Shown here: in pieces, positions 48,601 to 60,930 of the stretch
Layout of the letters: every line of letters starts with the position of its first letter
Numbering within the stretch: the stretch's first letter is position 1
Source: Tachypleus tridentatus
Lineage: Eukaryota; Arthropoda; Merostomata; Xiphosura; Limulidae
DNA: 64,000 bases
Direction of reading: 5' to 3'
Assembly (NCBI RefSeq): GCF_004210375.1
Contig: NC_134830.1
Span: forward strand, 69,418,326-69,482,325
The notes under the pieces: model-generated
Seen by the model: the letters and a program-made list of their open reading frames with translations, nothing else
What the model was told of the DNA's origin: nothing
Database searches by the model: none
Position numbers and translations under genes: made by a program

Positions 48601-51041
48601 CCTGAAAGATCTAATTGTGAAGATGTACTAGCACAAGATTTTAGGGATGCAATCCATGATCCGACTACCTTGCTTTCAAAGGGTTTAATATTTGTTTATT
48701 TTTTAAATTACTGTTTAGCAAAAACTTCTAATATCAACAAAAGGTAATTCCAAATATACCCTTGTTACTCAGTGGATATAAAAAAAAAAATCAAACAAAT
48801 ATATTCAAGCATTACCCATTTATCTATAATCAAAACATGATTCAAATTTAAAAATTATTTTCCAGTTAAGAAAGGCACTTAGTGAATACTTACAGGTTCC
48901 ACATAAAAAATTTTACCCTTTCTTTTTTCACTCTTCTATACAAATTTAACTGTTTCCACAAATAAAACAAGGTGCATTAAAGTTTTGCTTTCATAAAGGA
49001 TGTTCCACTTCCTTAGACAATGAATGTCATTAAACTGGGTATAGATGTGTTGGCAGTAACATTTCACTTCAATGTAACTGAAAAGTCCATTTAGAGTCAC
49101 TCCCAATACAGCTTAAATAGGTTAACCACACAGAGTTGCTCAGCCTGTCAGTAGGATGACAAAGCAGGTGATACGCCTAAGTGTACTTGCTTAGATTAAA
49201 CAAGTTCTATAGTAAACGTACATGTAGGAGTGAAGTATTCTATACCTATCACAGGTTTTCTAGTTTTCTTCATTTCTTAATAATCTCTAAACTGCAACAG
49301 GTTTTGTAGTTTTCATATGTAAATTAACAATTCAAAATGAAAGCATATTATTGGAAGTAAATTAATTTCGATGTACATCTTGAGTGCATTGAAATACGAG
49401 ATAAGAATAATCTACTTAATAATACTGTTACTTAAATGAGATAAAAATATAGTTATCACACGCACACTAAATAAAGGCATTAAACACTAGAAACTACAAA
49501 ATCCACTAAGACCAAAATATATCTACAGTCTACTGAGTTTAAGTCAGTAATTTGAAATACATTTAATAGTCAATATGAAAACATCATGGTATACACACGT
49601 ATAGAAATATACCTACCTCTACCCATGTATAATACAAACAAGTACTTAAACACTGAGATCACTGAAGATAATCCAGACATCTACCATGTATGGAGACATT
49701 TTTATGGTTTCATAAATATTGCTATAAGCTGGCAGTTTGGGAAAATTACTTCAACATAAATTAATCTCTGTTTTAGTTACATTCAAGATTGTAGTTTTTT
49801 TTAACTCTCAAGGCAGGCAGTAGCACTGTCTGTGTATGGATGGTCCAGCTGATCATTTAAATGGTGTTTTAAATATCTCCTCAACAGATCATGAGAACTT
49901 TATAATACCATATACAGTTTCTTTACTACACAGTCTGTGAATATCATAGCAAAATGTTGCTATTTGAATTTCTTGCTCTTCTTTCTGTTTTTTTTTTAAT
50001 TACATAACTCAAAAATCAAAACAGTGGTGTCAACCAGTTTCTCTGAGGTGATAGTTTCAAACAAAGTATCTGCTTTTATAAATATAATTACTAACTAGCA
50101 GTAATTTTAAAAAATCATAATTCTGATGTAAATGATAATATCATTATCCATTGAAGTTTTATTGTAGTAAATTGGTGTTCCTCGAAAAAGCTTAAGAATA
50201 GGAAACAAATTACCAGCCGATAATAGTTAAACAACAAATATTACCCTTGTAACATCATTGTATTTATAACTTGGTTACAAATACAACCTTCCTATATCTA
50301 TCAAAACACTGCAACAAGTAAAGAAAATATTTTCAAAAAGAGAAGTAAATGTAAAGATGGTTAATAGCAGTCCTTCTAAAACAATGCAAACAAGATAGAA
50401 GAAATAGCATTTGTTAAAGAATTAACATACCACAATGTGTATATAACTATTCAACCACAACTGAGTTTAATTTGTCCAAGCTTTGTCTGTTTTATTCTAC
50501 TATCTGTACTTGTTTGCATTATTTTTGAATGAGTAATATTTGCTTCCTTTTTGAGAAGTTGTACTTTTTTTCAGCTTTGACTTACAGTAGTTTATATCAA
50601 AACTATCTCATGAAAAGCATACTGCGCTTAGAGAAAAAATAAACACGTTATTTAATACTAAAGTTCTTGCTATTATGTAATTCCAATATAACTTAGGTTT
50701 AGTAAATTAAAAGTATTACAAGATAGATTTTCTTTCATTTACAACTTATTTTAAAATTGGATAAAACAGATACATGTCCAGTGATCTTTACCATGATCAC
50801 ATGCATATAGTCAACCAACTACATAAAGCTTTTTTAGGAGATTGCAGCCAATCACACAGACTCTTCCTATTGCCCTTTCTTCCTCCAAACTACACTATAA
50901 AATCTGTATATGCTTTTATAAGAATTGTATGGAATGTATATCAATAGTTACTTTAAAATTACTGAGTCAAGATAAAGATGTTAGTATTATAAAATATGCT
51001 GATTAAGTCACATTTTACATTTATAAATGTTTTGTACATAC
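45664..51041 (-). other. Intron of the coiled-coil gene
   Basis: A 5.4-kb intron between two phase-0 coding exons (donor GTATGT at 51041 on the - strand, acceptor TTTAG at 45664). It is AT-rich and has no coding segment that I can support. It contains an 18-base poly-T run near 46326-46345 and a degenerate tandem array at about 48395-48665 (listed separately). No SINE copy is obvious in it, in contrast to the FSTL-like introns. Confidence 0.7.
48395..48665. repeat. Degenerate tandem repeat, unit about 59 bp, 4-5 copies
   Basis: Each unit carries TA(C/T)TAGCACAAG or a close variant (GAGCACAAAC, TTAGCACAAGG, TTAACACAAGC, CTAGTACAAGA, CTAGCACAAGA) at about 48400, 48457, 48514, 48572 and 48630. 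A GATCTAAAT-type segment is shared in the second half. In the 5.4-kb intron of the coiled-coil gene. Confidence 0.72.
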
Positions 51042-51248
51042 CTTAATGGCAACTAAAGACTTTGCATGTTCCTTTATGAGGAAATACACAGGTGCTGGAA
51101 TGGCCATCTCTGATTGAGATGTACTATGTGGATGAATGTTTGTAGAACTGTCTTCCTTGTGGTCTGTTTCAATCTTACGGTTTTCACAAAGAGTCTCGTA
51201 GTCAGCAGTGTCCTCATAGCTTAAGCTGTAAGCTTCTGTCCTCCGGCG
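51042..51248 (-). CDS. Unidentified coiled-coil protein, upstream coding exon
   Basis: A 207-bp exon (69 codons, phase 0 to phase 0) with acceptor TATATTTTCAG on the - strand and a consensus donor (AAG|GTATGT). It reads RRRTEAYSLSYEDTADYETL and ends APVYFLIKEHAKSLVAIK. Joined to the terminal exon it continues IKELQDRITAAEDF without a frame break, which supports both boundaries. The acidic/Tyr-rich start followed by an amphipathic helix gives no family match that I know. Upstream exons, including the start codon, were not located between here and the right edge. Confidence 0.8.
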
Positions 51249-54200
51249 CTGAAAATATACCAAAAAACATACTTTGATATAGCAATGTCTCTGTCTTATT
51301 TATAATACAAATATACATATGCTGTGTAATATGGTTTCTAAAAATTCCAGCAATCAAAACGAAAAAACACGATTTTTGGTACACTATCTGCAAACTGATA
51401 TAATAGCTAGTCTCAGCAACTATATCTGTAACAGGTTACGTCTATAACGTGTTATTTTTAATTTTCTTTGCAATAACAAAACATGTATACAACCATCTGG
51501 CGACTAACATGTCATTCAAGACAGGTACCGTTATATTAGACTAATTAGAGAATGCTTACGAAACACAGTCTCCCTTTTTCCGCGGAACTTCAAGTGTAGA
51601 AAATATTTACGGTTTACATAAACTAAAATGTCACGCGTTTCGCATCTACAGCCTTGCGTGTACTGATGTTGAACATTAATTCACAGTACACTTGGGAAAA
51701 AACTGAAAATATAATGAAAGCTATATAAAAAATGTAGACCCCCTGATTATAAACAAACAAAAGTATACTCTCTGATCCGTGGTGTTCACGAGATTACTAT
51801 TTTATTGAAGCTACGCCATGTGGTTGGGAATAATTCACGATTCTCAAGTTTCTGAAATTGCTGCACGAAGCGAAAAAAAAACACCAGAAAATAATTACAT
51901 GAAATAATCCAAATCTTTTGTGCCTGGAAAGCACTCAAGCAATACCATGAAAACGACCTAATGTCATACATATATAATATATAAGTGGGTGTGAATGACA
52001 AGAGACAGCATACAAAATATACATGTCAAATGTCATAACCCAAATAACCGTCAACGTTTTTGATATTTACCAGTTTGTAAAATGATGTTTTTGCATTTAA
52101 TCTGATTTGTGAATTACTTAAATAAAATGAATGATACAATTCATTTACTTCATCTAGTTCACACCATAACAGTCGTTTTCATGAAAAATGAATAACGATT
52201 AGGTCAGAACTGTGTGCGTCGTATCCCAGCGGGCCTGATGAACCCCGTTTTTGGACCAAATGCTTTGCCAATACTAGATATGGCAGATAAAATGTAGTTG
52301 ACATAAAATATTCGTCTTTGCTTTCACTCATAAATTCTTACAACTGCTTTTAGTACGCAGTGCAATATTCTTTGAATATTAAGATCAGCTGTTCCAAAAT
52401 CATACACACACACGCCTACATCGAGCTATGTGCAGTTTCATTCCCCGCTTGTTCAAGTCCTCTAGTTTCCCTCAAGGTACATCGAACTTGCACTATGCAA
52501 ATAGCCACCTTCTTCAGTGTACACCGTAACGACCGAAAGAGGGAGCATCATCCCCTTTTATACATCCAAAACACGGATCTTGAAAATTACCGCACCAATC
52601 ATAACTAGGTAATATTTTTTATAAGTAAGCAGTAATTTCATAGCTGGGTAATAAAGAAAACAAATGAAATTTCTACAAGAATAATATGTTTCAGAGTTAA
52701 CTAATAAAAACTACAAAAACATACTTTAAAATAATTATTTGTTTTTCTTCAGTGAAAATCTCATGAGCGTTCCAAAAGAAAAGCAAGTAATTTTCATTGC
52801 TAACTGGACGTACAAAGAAATACTTCAATAAAACCTATTCTGTGATGTAATGCAGTGATGATAGTTCATTTTCAAGCTAAAGTTTCTATAAAATCATTTT
52901 TCTCATGAATAGTGAACATTATTGAATGTCTATTATGAGTACATAGTTGTAGAACTGTCATATAATTCCAGAAAGACCGCAGGCTCAATAGACTTCGGTA
53001 AAAACTAGCAGTTATACCTGCCCAGAGGGCGGATATTTCTGCCAGTTAATGTGTTGAAAGTTCTCAGCTACATGAAATCGTAATTCTTTTGAATAATTTC
53101 CCTTCATATTAACTTGTAAAATTAAGTAATTAACTGAATAAACCTGTAAAGTTATCTAATTAATCAAAATAAACATTTGATATTTAATTACATCTAGACT
53201 CAGAAGAGAACTGAAAAACAAAATATTTAACATATATGATAGACTTGTTACGTTTTAGTATTTCACCAACACTACTGACTGGACTGACTTCTCTTTACAT
53301 ACAAGAAGACACACTGAAGTTGTCATCTCCTAATAGGCAGTACACCCTTCAAAGTCTTAACACACACAAAGAAGGAATCCAAATTGTGGAATATACACCA
53401 AAGTCATACTTCAACACTTGTAATACAGTTGTACGTTATGAGGTAAATGTGGTAGATTCTTCATCTCTGTACGCGTGTGCATACAACTTATAGCTTTGAA
53501 TTTTTCCTGGACTAGGTTCAGGGATTGCTTTGGTAAAACAATGGTTAAAATGACTAGTGCCAGTTAAAGCTGATACTTTTTCTACACACAGAACTTCAAA
53601 TTTAACATATACTTACAAACGAAGATGTTTCGGTATTTTTTTAAGATTTCTGTCATCAAACACGTTTTGATTTCATAATAATAATAATAAACTGGTAAAA
53701 GTATCACCTATGAATTATATACTCTAAAGTCAACACTATAATAAGAACTGTACCGAAAGCATAGTGAAATTTTCACCCTGTATAAAACCATTTCTTTATT
53801 TATAAAGTTTCACCAAAGCCACATCTTCATTCTTGGTAGGAGTTTAGGTGTTTAACCAGAGGCGGTCAGGAATTCGTTCTTTCCTATTCGCCCCACTATT
53901 GGTATAATTAGCGAATTATTTCAATGGTATAGGTTCAGTGCTCATTATTTTATAACAGAAGACCGAAAAGAATGAATACTGTTTTTCTTTTCATTTAAAC
54001 CCCTCATACAAAAGATTTTACACACACACACACACGAGATCAACCACTGAATATTACTTAATAATGTGCAAATGTTGAACATGCTTAACTTGAAAAATTG
54101 TGAAGAAATAAATTTAACACTAAACCCCTATTTACCTATATTCTGGTAGTGATTCAAGCAATCACGAAACTGATGCTGTCTTGATCACCTGACTCAAAAT

Positions 54201-54473
54201 CTCTCGTTTTAGTGTAGATAAACGTACAGATTATTGGATACCCCAAACTTAAATATGCTGTTGTTGGCGTTGTTTTTTCTTATAATCCTACATCCTAATA
54301 TCTGCTGATGTAATAACTACACTAAAGTAGGACTCGGAATCTCGTCCTTAAGCTTTCATTTTTATTTTGTTAAGGCAAGGAAGCATAAGCCAGAAGCTAT
54401 TTTCGACACTAGCTTTACAATTTGCTAATTAATACATTTCTCATATATAGTAAAAGCTCTGCCAACACTATTG
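51249..54473. other. Region upstream of the last located coiled-coil exon
   Basis: About 3.2 kb that should hold upstream intron, and perhaps 5' exons or the promoter, of the - strand coiled-coil gene. I could not identify a phase-0 exon with a start codon. The sequence from about 51450 to 52600 is somewhat less AT-rich and has more CpG than its surroundings. A (CA)n run is at about 54020-54035 and an ATA triplet run near 53673-53690. Confidence 0.4.
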
Positions 54474-54746
54474 CTATGGCCCGGCATAGCCAGGTGGTTA
54501 AGGCACTCGCCTCGTAATCCGAGGGTCGAGGGTTCGAATCCCTGTCACACCAAACATGCTCGCCCTTTCAGCCGTGGGGTTGTTATACTGTGACAATCAA
54601 TTCCATTATTCGTTGGTAAACGAGTAGTCCAAGAGTTGGCGGTGGGTAGTGACGACAAGCTGCCTTCCCTCTAGCCTTACACTACAAAATTAGGAACGGC
54701 TAGCGCAGATAGCCCTCGAGCAGCTTTACGCGATATTCAAAAACAA
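54474..54746 (+). repeat. SINE family 1, full length
   Basis: Forward copy: GGCCCGGCATAGCCAGGTGG, TTAAGGCACTCGCCTCGTAA, GAGGGTTCGAATCCC (B box), CCCTTTCAGCCGTGGGGTTG and a tail ending CGCGATATTCAAAAACAA. ACTATTG flanks both ends (54467-54473 and 54747-54753), a short target duplication. Confidence 0.93.
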
Positions 54747-55164
54747 ACTATTGTCTGTATAAACTCCTTCTCAGAAAGCCAGATAACGTAAGAGATGTTT
54801 TGTCCCTACGACGACAACTTTTATTTATATAATTATAGTTTTTACTCTTGTGATAAGTTACAGTGGTTACTTTTCAAATTTCTTCTACACACCATATAAC
54901 GTAAACGCCAGAAGTAAGATTTATGAGGTTCAGTTGCTTCTGACGACCCCAGTAATTTTGAATATTTATGTTTTAGAGTTCAGTGTTTATTTGTTTTAGT
55001 GTAAAGTTAGAGTAGATAAATTCATTGCGTTTGATGGGAGGATTGAACCCCTAATTTTACCCTTAAAAGTCCCAAAACTCGTTGTTAGCCTACCGAAGAA
55101 CACATTTCAATGACAAATGACGTCAAATTTTACTCATTAGCGTCATTCTTTTGTCCACTGAACT

Positions 55165-55465
55165 TTAATTTATAATTTACTAGCAAAGACCAGCAACACG
55201 AAAGTAATCCGTACCTCTGAAATTTCTCTTGGATTTATCTTACCAAGTTTGAAATATACGTCATAACTTATTATTTACCAGCATAAATCAGCAAATTAGG
55301 AGTAGTCCATGAGCTGTAGAACGAATTTCTCAGAGATTTACCTTACCGACTTTGAAATATACGTTATAATTTATAATTTAACAGTAGAAGTCAGGAATGG
55401 TTCGTGATCTATGGAATTTCTCAAAGAAATACCTAGCCAAGTTGACGTTTAATATTTCAAAATGT
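55165..55465. repeat. Degenerate tandem repeat, unit about 103 bp, three copies
   Basis: Units start near 55173, 55274 and 55373. Each has A-[CT]-TTA-[CA]-[TC]-AGCA/TA then CAGCAA/CAGGAA, a GAATTTCTC step and a TTTACCTTACC-A-[GC]-TTTG segment with AAATATACGT in the first two. It abuts the gag-like relic to its right. Confidence 0.75.
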
Positions 55466-55980
55466 GAAAAAGAACATGAAAATCCTTTCTGCTGTAATGA
55501 CAAACAAAGACACACAACAAATTATAAAGGTTGTCCCAAATACAAGAACATATATCACAAATATCGAACCCCCACAAACAAACACAATTTAACGAAATAA
55601 ATCAAACACAAAGGACACTAACAAATATACCACCACTGCCCACACTATTTATATAACTTAGATCTCACAAACACATACCTATACAGCAGCTGTGCTTTAA
55701 CCAAATATACCAGAACAAACAGAAAAGAAAACACGGAACAATATTGAATAAGAAACGCACACCTAACAATTAATAAGACAAATATCCATCAATCAGTCTC
55801 TTCATTTAACCTTATCAAAGAAGCAGTCAGAAACACCTTTACAGACCTCATCCACAGAAACAGACAGCATTACCTAATTTTTGAAATAGTCAAGAAATAC
55901 TTCACTCTAATAATTCCACATATAGTTCAAATATTTGTGAATTCTTTACTCATAAACTTTAACAATCACCCATTACTAGC
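55397..55980 (+). pseudogene. Gag-like (ORF1) relic of a non-LTR retrotransposon
   Basis: At about 55480-55550 the + strand reads NPFCCNDKQRHTTNYKGCPK. This strongly resembles the zinc knuckle of jockey-type ORF1 proteins (C-x2-C-x4-H-T-A-N-Y-R-G-C-P), with the second Cys replaced by Asp. Further on, 55795-55960 in another frame gives FNLIKEAVRNTFTDLIHR and similar helical text, typical of the ORF1 C-terminus. Stops and frame changes break it and no reverse transcriptase follows. The start of the open frame at 55397 falls inside the tandem repeat, so it is not a natural start. A dead copy; subfamily uncertain. Confidence 0.55.
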
Positions 55981-56171
55981 TCTTACCACATTTCCTTGAT
56001 TATAGTATTAAATGTGTATTTAGAAAGTATTTTATGAAACATGCGCACTCCATAAATTAATCTAATGAAAATTAATTATTTAATAACAAATCAAAGATTC
56101 ACGAAGTTTTTACAACCAAATGAAACACTAAAGCTACTGTATTTCACTCATCGACATGGCCCTGAAGAAGG

Positions 56172-56428
56172 TTTGGTTTGTTTTGAATTTCGCGCAAAGC
56201 TACACAAAGGCTATCTGCGCTAGCCGTTTCTAATTTGCAGTGTAAGACTAGAGGGAAGGCAGCTCCTCATCATCACCCACCGCCAACTCTTGAGCTACAC
56301 TTTTACCAACTAATAGTGGGATTGACCGTAACATTATAACGCTCCCACGGCTGAAAGAGTGAGCATGTTTGATGTGACTGGGATTCGAACCCGCAACCCT
56401 AGATTACGAGTCGATTGCTTTAACTACC
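56172..56428 (-). repeat. SINE family 1, full length with 12-bp duplication
   Basis: Reverse copy: GGTTTGTTTTGAATTTCGCG, AGACTAGAGGGAAGGCAGCT, CCCACGGCTGAAAGAGTGAG and GGGATTCGAACCCGCAACCC. Flanked by CCCTGAAGAAGG (56160-56171) and CCCTAAAGAAGG (56429-56440), a target duplication with one mismatch. Confidence 0.93.
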
Positions 56429-56440
56429 CCCTAAAGAAGG

Positions 56441-58117
56441 AAGAAAAACTGTTTGAATAAAATGTTTTTAGTACTGTTTTAATAAATCATCTGCTGGTAT
56501 TTATCAGTTTAACTAGAAACAGAGGGAAAGAAGGAGTCTGAATTGCACCTGTCCCTCTAAGTTGCAACTAACAATAACGTGACCAAAATATCTGCGGTCA
56601 AATTAATATCTTTATTGCAACATTAGCTATTTAAATACATGATTTTTAGAATAATGCAAAATATTTTTTCTAATTACAGACACTAAAATCTTTAAGTCCA
56701 TTTGACTTACGACTAACATTAATATTTATAAATCATTTAAAAACAACAGCAACAACACTTTTGACAGCAAAGTTAAAACAGGTCCACCTATTAAAAATCT
56801 AGTTTTTATCGTTTGTTGCCGTTGTTGTACATCTTTAATGTCCTATACAGTAACTGACACAGAATTTACGTATTGTTACTGTCTTTTCAGTTCACTAGAT
56901 GTATGCACTTCGCCCGCCACTTGTAATACAAAGTTGTAAAATGCTTTTTAATGTCTCGTGGAAATGAAACTAAGATATAATATTATAAAATAAATTTTCG
57001 CAGTATTATTTACACAAGTTGCGTAAATAATTACACATGATAAAAGAACGATTTGTTATAACTAAATTTTGAAATTTGGTTTTTGGTATTTTGTTAACCT
57101 GTTCCGCACGATATGCATCACTGAGTTAAACCGGTTAGGTCAAAGACTCCTAGATTCAGGCATCAGGAATTTATAATTGCTGGCCACAAATAAGGCAATC
57201 AGTCACCAGTACCCGCCGCATACAAGATAACTAGTAAATTAATAAGAAAATTAAATGTGATAATTATCCTTCACAGTTAAAAATGTTCAATCTTTTGATC
57301 CACATCCTGTCACACTAACCACTACGTATAGCATCTTAAAAAGCAGGCTTAACAGTTTTATAGATACACTAATTCTCATAATTTTTTTTTGCTCTATGTT
57401 GCCAAAAGATGTTCGCCATGGTCCAATCTGAACTTAACTCACTTGGAACCAACTTATATAACCTGGTTTGTGTGGAAGTGGAAACATGTATACTAATGAA
57501 GAAATAAAATTCACTTTATACAGTTTCAAAGAAATTGTTGCTTTATTAACCAAACCAATAACAGTTTTGTAAATCCATAAACATACACTCAGTATATCTC
57601 CCTTCGTAGATTAATCTGCCAGAGTTTATCAAAATAACCAGCAAGTAAAGCATAATACAAAATCTGTAGAGAAATATGAGTCGCTCTTACGAGTTCTAGT
57701 ACACTGATTTTCTTACGGATCATTGCTCATCCATTAAAAAAACTCTTCCAGAGGCACAGACAATTAACCACAGTTGTTATGCGCTACAGACAACTCTTAT
57801 GAAGACACCGATGTTATTATTATTGAGTTATGTTTTCTACATAAATTATCACATAGCTATATTGAGGAAAAAGTATACCAGTTCACGAATTCGTGTAACA
57901 GAGATTTCTCAAGCGACGTAAGATGAGATGCAGTACATTTCGTAACCTATCCCTCCATAATGACTATATGGTTTACCAAGTAACATGATCACTTTATAAA
58001 AGTATAACATTTAAAAATTTTACTCACTTGCTCGCGATTTAGCCAAAAGCTTTAGAAGTAACAACTGCATATGGTTTGTTTTCTGCAGTGAATAATGTAC
58101 TATCTACACACAGATTG
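56441..58117. other. Non-coding region, nothing recognised
   Basis: About 1.7 kb of AT-rich sequence without a supported gene or repeat. Confidence 0.45.
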
Positions 58118-58236
58118 TGTTTGTTGTTGTTTAGCGCAGAGCCACACAGTTGGACGTCTATGTTCTGACCATCTCGGATAACAAAACTCTACGCATTATA
58201 AGTCCTCGAACTTACCATCCAGGGGCACTAGGGGCC
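58118..58236 (-). repeat. SINE family 3-like copy, diverged
   Basis: TTGTTGTTTAGCGCAGAGCC, ACACAGTTGGACGTCTATG, GCATTATAAGTCCTCGAAC and CCATCCAGGGGCACTAGGGG. Head and tail order match family 3, with many substitutions. Confidence 0.55.
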
Positions 58237-58278
58237 CAAAACAAGCAGAACAACAAAAGAAGTACATTTAATAATTTT

Positions 58279-58403
58279 TCTTTGTTTCTTTGAAATTAAG
58301 CACGAAGCTACTCAATGGGCTATCTACGATCTGCCCACCACAGGTATCGAAACCCGGTTTCTAGCGTTTCAAGTCCACAGATGTATCCGCTGTACCACTG
58401 GGG
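58279..58403 (-). repeat. SINE family 3 copy
   Basis: CTTTGAAATTAAGCACGAAG, CTACTCAATGGGCTATCTAC, TCTGCCCACCACAGGTATCG, AAACCCGGTTTCTAGCG and GCTGTACCACTGGGG. Placed 40 bp after another copy of the same family. Confidence 0.85.
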
Positions 58404-59420
58404 AGCATACACTGGGTAAACATGTAAACACACACATGTTGTGTGAGCGCGCGTGTATAGACACACACATATACACATGCATATATAATGACAGATTTTC
58501 CGAATCTATACAAAATTAAAGCCATTGGTAAACTATTTAAAGTTTTTCATGGAATATGTAAACATATATAATGACATATGTTGATTAACACAACAGTACA
58601 ATGAATCTCTAGTTCATCAAAACCTTTCGAAACATTTACATGAAGAAAATACTGTCGTACATACCAATATGAACTCAGTTTCAACAAATTTCAACGTGTA
58701 AAAAAGAGCAATTATTTACAAATTTCCTATGTATTTTTAACGATATATTATAATTATTTTTACGGAATGGCAATTGATCTAATGCGAATCGAAAGTTCCA
58801 CGATTCGCGCCGTGAAGCCTCTGAATATGCTTAGCATTTTCAAACGCTGGTACATTTATAAGTGCGACAGTTAATATCCGCTGGTATTATTTTCGAAGTC
58901 AGACACAGTACTTTCAGCAGTGAGTGCTGCTAACCAGTGCTTTACCTTTGGTCAGTAGTCCATAAAAACGGAAGCTTTTATCTGAATTCTAGGGGTCTCT
59001 GGCCCAATCGTTTAATGTTGTGTCGAATGATGTGCCGTTCAGATTAAAATTTTTAATATAAATATGATTTTTAATTATCTGTCATACAGCAATCATTCAA
59101 CAGATATATGGAAGAATGTTATTGCTTTGAACTACCCGTTAGGCATGGCGAGTCAAGCGGGTACCCGGATACGGAGGATGCATTCGTGTATACAATACAT
59201 ATACAAGTAGAACAGTATTAACATCTGTTCATACGTGGCACTCTGATAATCAGTCAAATAATCCGATACACACACATATACAGACATGAATCGCTAGTGT
59301 AACACAGCAAAAAGAACCGATATCACGAGCTATGTAACGTATCTACACGTTTCGACCTGTCACCACAATTTTTACGTAAGTTGGTCAAATTACAGAAGTT
59401 CCCCATTCGGTAATTACACT

Positions 59421-59541
59421 CAGTGGCAAACTTAAGGTTATGTGGGCCCAGGAGCTAATAATTTTTGTGGGTCCTAGATCCCATGTAGTTTTACATAGAA
59501 TAAGACTAACCCCTCTGACCCCTACCTAAATACGCCACCTG
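59421..59541. mobile_element. Short hAT-like non-autonomous element
   Basis: A 121-bp element with terminal inverted repeats: left CAGTGGCAAACTTAAGGT, right (read on the - strand) CAGGTGGCGTATTTAGGT. Flanked by ATTACACT (59413-59420) and ATTGCATT (59542-59549), an 8-bp duplication with two mismatches. CAGTGGCG-type ends with an 8-bp duplication are typical of hAT elements. No coding sequence. Confidence 0.72.
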
Positions 59542-60029
59542 ATTGCATTCTACAAATAATTATATGCTGAGTGCAAACCTTTAGATTCACACCCTCTCCT
59601 TATTTCCGCAAACAAATATACAAACGTGTTTACTAGAACGCTTTTGTACACCGGAAGTTTTATTTACATTAAAATACCACAATAAGATAATGCATTCATG
59701 GAGTTTAATATAGATGTTAAGTTCGTTAATTTACATATGGAAGTATTATATACAAGCCAACAGTCTATTCGCAACATATTTCTATTACAATACTATTCGA
59801 GAAATAACATAAAAGTTGATAAACTTCAGAAGCAAACCTAAAAATAACTATAGCATTCACTGTGTATCCCAGATCATTCATACATAGTTATATCGTTTCT
59901 GTTTTAGGTAACACTGACAATACTAGAAAAGAACGAAATGTAAATCAACGTGGACCAAACTATCAAGAGACTTGCAACAAGTCGTTCCCTACTCGTGGTA
60001 TGCAGTGTAACAGATGAGAATCAAGAACA

Positions 60030-60930
60030 TGAAAACTGTCCAAATGCCTCAGTCAACAGTACACAAAATGATCAGGAAGAATGTACGTATGGAAAAGTGA
60101 TATAAATCACGTGTATACAATTTGCTTCCCCTAAATATCCAGTAAAGGAAGACGAACTGCAGAAAACTGAATGAATGGTACCAGTTATACCCAGATGAAA
60201 ATAGAAGTACAAGGTGTCATTTGAGGAATAGTATGTGTACCTTTATAACTGTAACAAGTCTCAATGGGTTAAAAAATTTCAAAATTGGCACATGGCATGT
60301 AGCACACTTTTGTTTAAGAAACCAATGATCATCCTTGACCCTGTTAAAGGTTTACAAACATTCAACGTTCTACAACCTCCGTACCACACAGACACAAGAG
60401 TATGGGTTATAAAGCTACGGTTTAATTACTTTCAGAAACACGTTTTGTTAAACCGTCGCATATCCCAAAAGGTGAGGAACGTAACAAATAATCATGCTAT
60501 TTCATACTGAGCAAAATATACCAGAAGTTGTGAGACGCAGCTCTTTTGGATTTATGTATGATCGGAGTGTCGAAACAGAGCTGAGAAACCATCATTTTGT
60601 ATACTACACAGATTATGGAAAGTATTTAAGCAGAAATAAAGTGCTTTCAACATGACGGTTTCACACTTTACTAAAATCTTTGCAATTGAAACCACACAGT
60701 ATGGCTATTGTCAGCATATGTGGTATCAATAGAGAACACAACAAGACATGGCGACATGGACTGTAACAACCAGTTGAGGCTCCAAAGGCGTTTAATATAA
60801 CGTACTCAAACCCTTGTGTGAAAACATGATTGGAACATCTTCACACACTTCTACTAACTCCTTGTCTTATACGACACGAGACATGCAGCAAGCGGAGGAA
60901 AAAAAAAAAGAGTACAACCTTAAGGTATTA
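60030..60930 (+). pseudogene. Decayed mariner/Tc1-type transposase
   Basis: Near 60044 the translation reads MPQSTVHKMIRKNVRMEK, a stop, then YKSRVYNLLPLNIQ, a stop, then RKTNCRKLNEWYQLYPDE. This follows the order of the second helix-turn-helix (S-T-V-x-K-I-L-x-K), the L-L-P-x-x-x-x-x-R linker and the W-x-x-x-x-x-P-x step before the first Asp. At about 60643-60670 another frame gives FQHDGFTLY, matching the F-Q-Q-D-G-A-P-x-H context of the second catalytic Asp. At least four stops and frame changes make it inactive. No inverted repeats were identified. Family placement is by motif only. Confidence 0.55.

Noticed and set aside
53236..53493. An 85-codon + strand open frame (MIDLLRFSISPTLLTGL).
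   Set aside because: No splice context and no family resemblance, with chance length for AT-rich DNA.
53600..53680. A possible 5' exon of the coiled-coil gene (- strand ATG followed by a GTAAGT donor near 53621).
   Set aside because: The donor would leave phase 2, but the next exon at 51248 needs phase 0.
54474..54549. A tRNA gene on the + strand (clear A- and B-box-like segments).
   Set aside because: The same head occurs many times attached to the same body, the stems have mismatches, and it is flanked by a target duplication. It is the head of a SINE.
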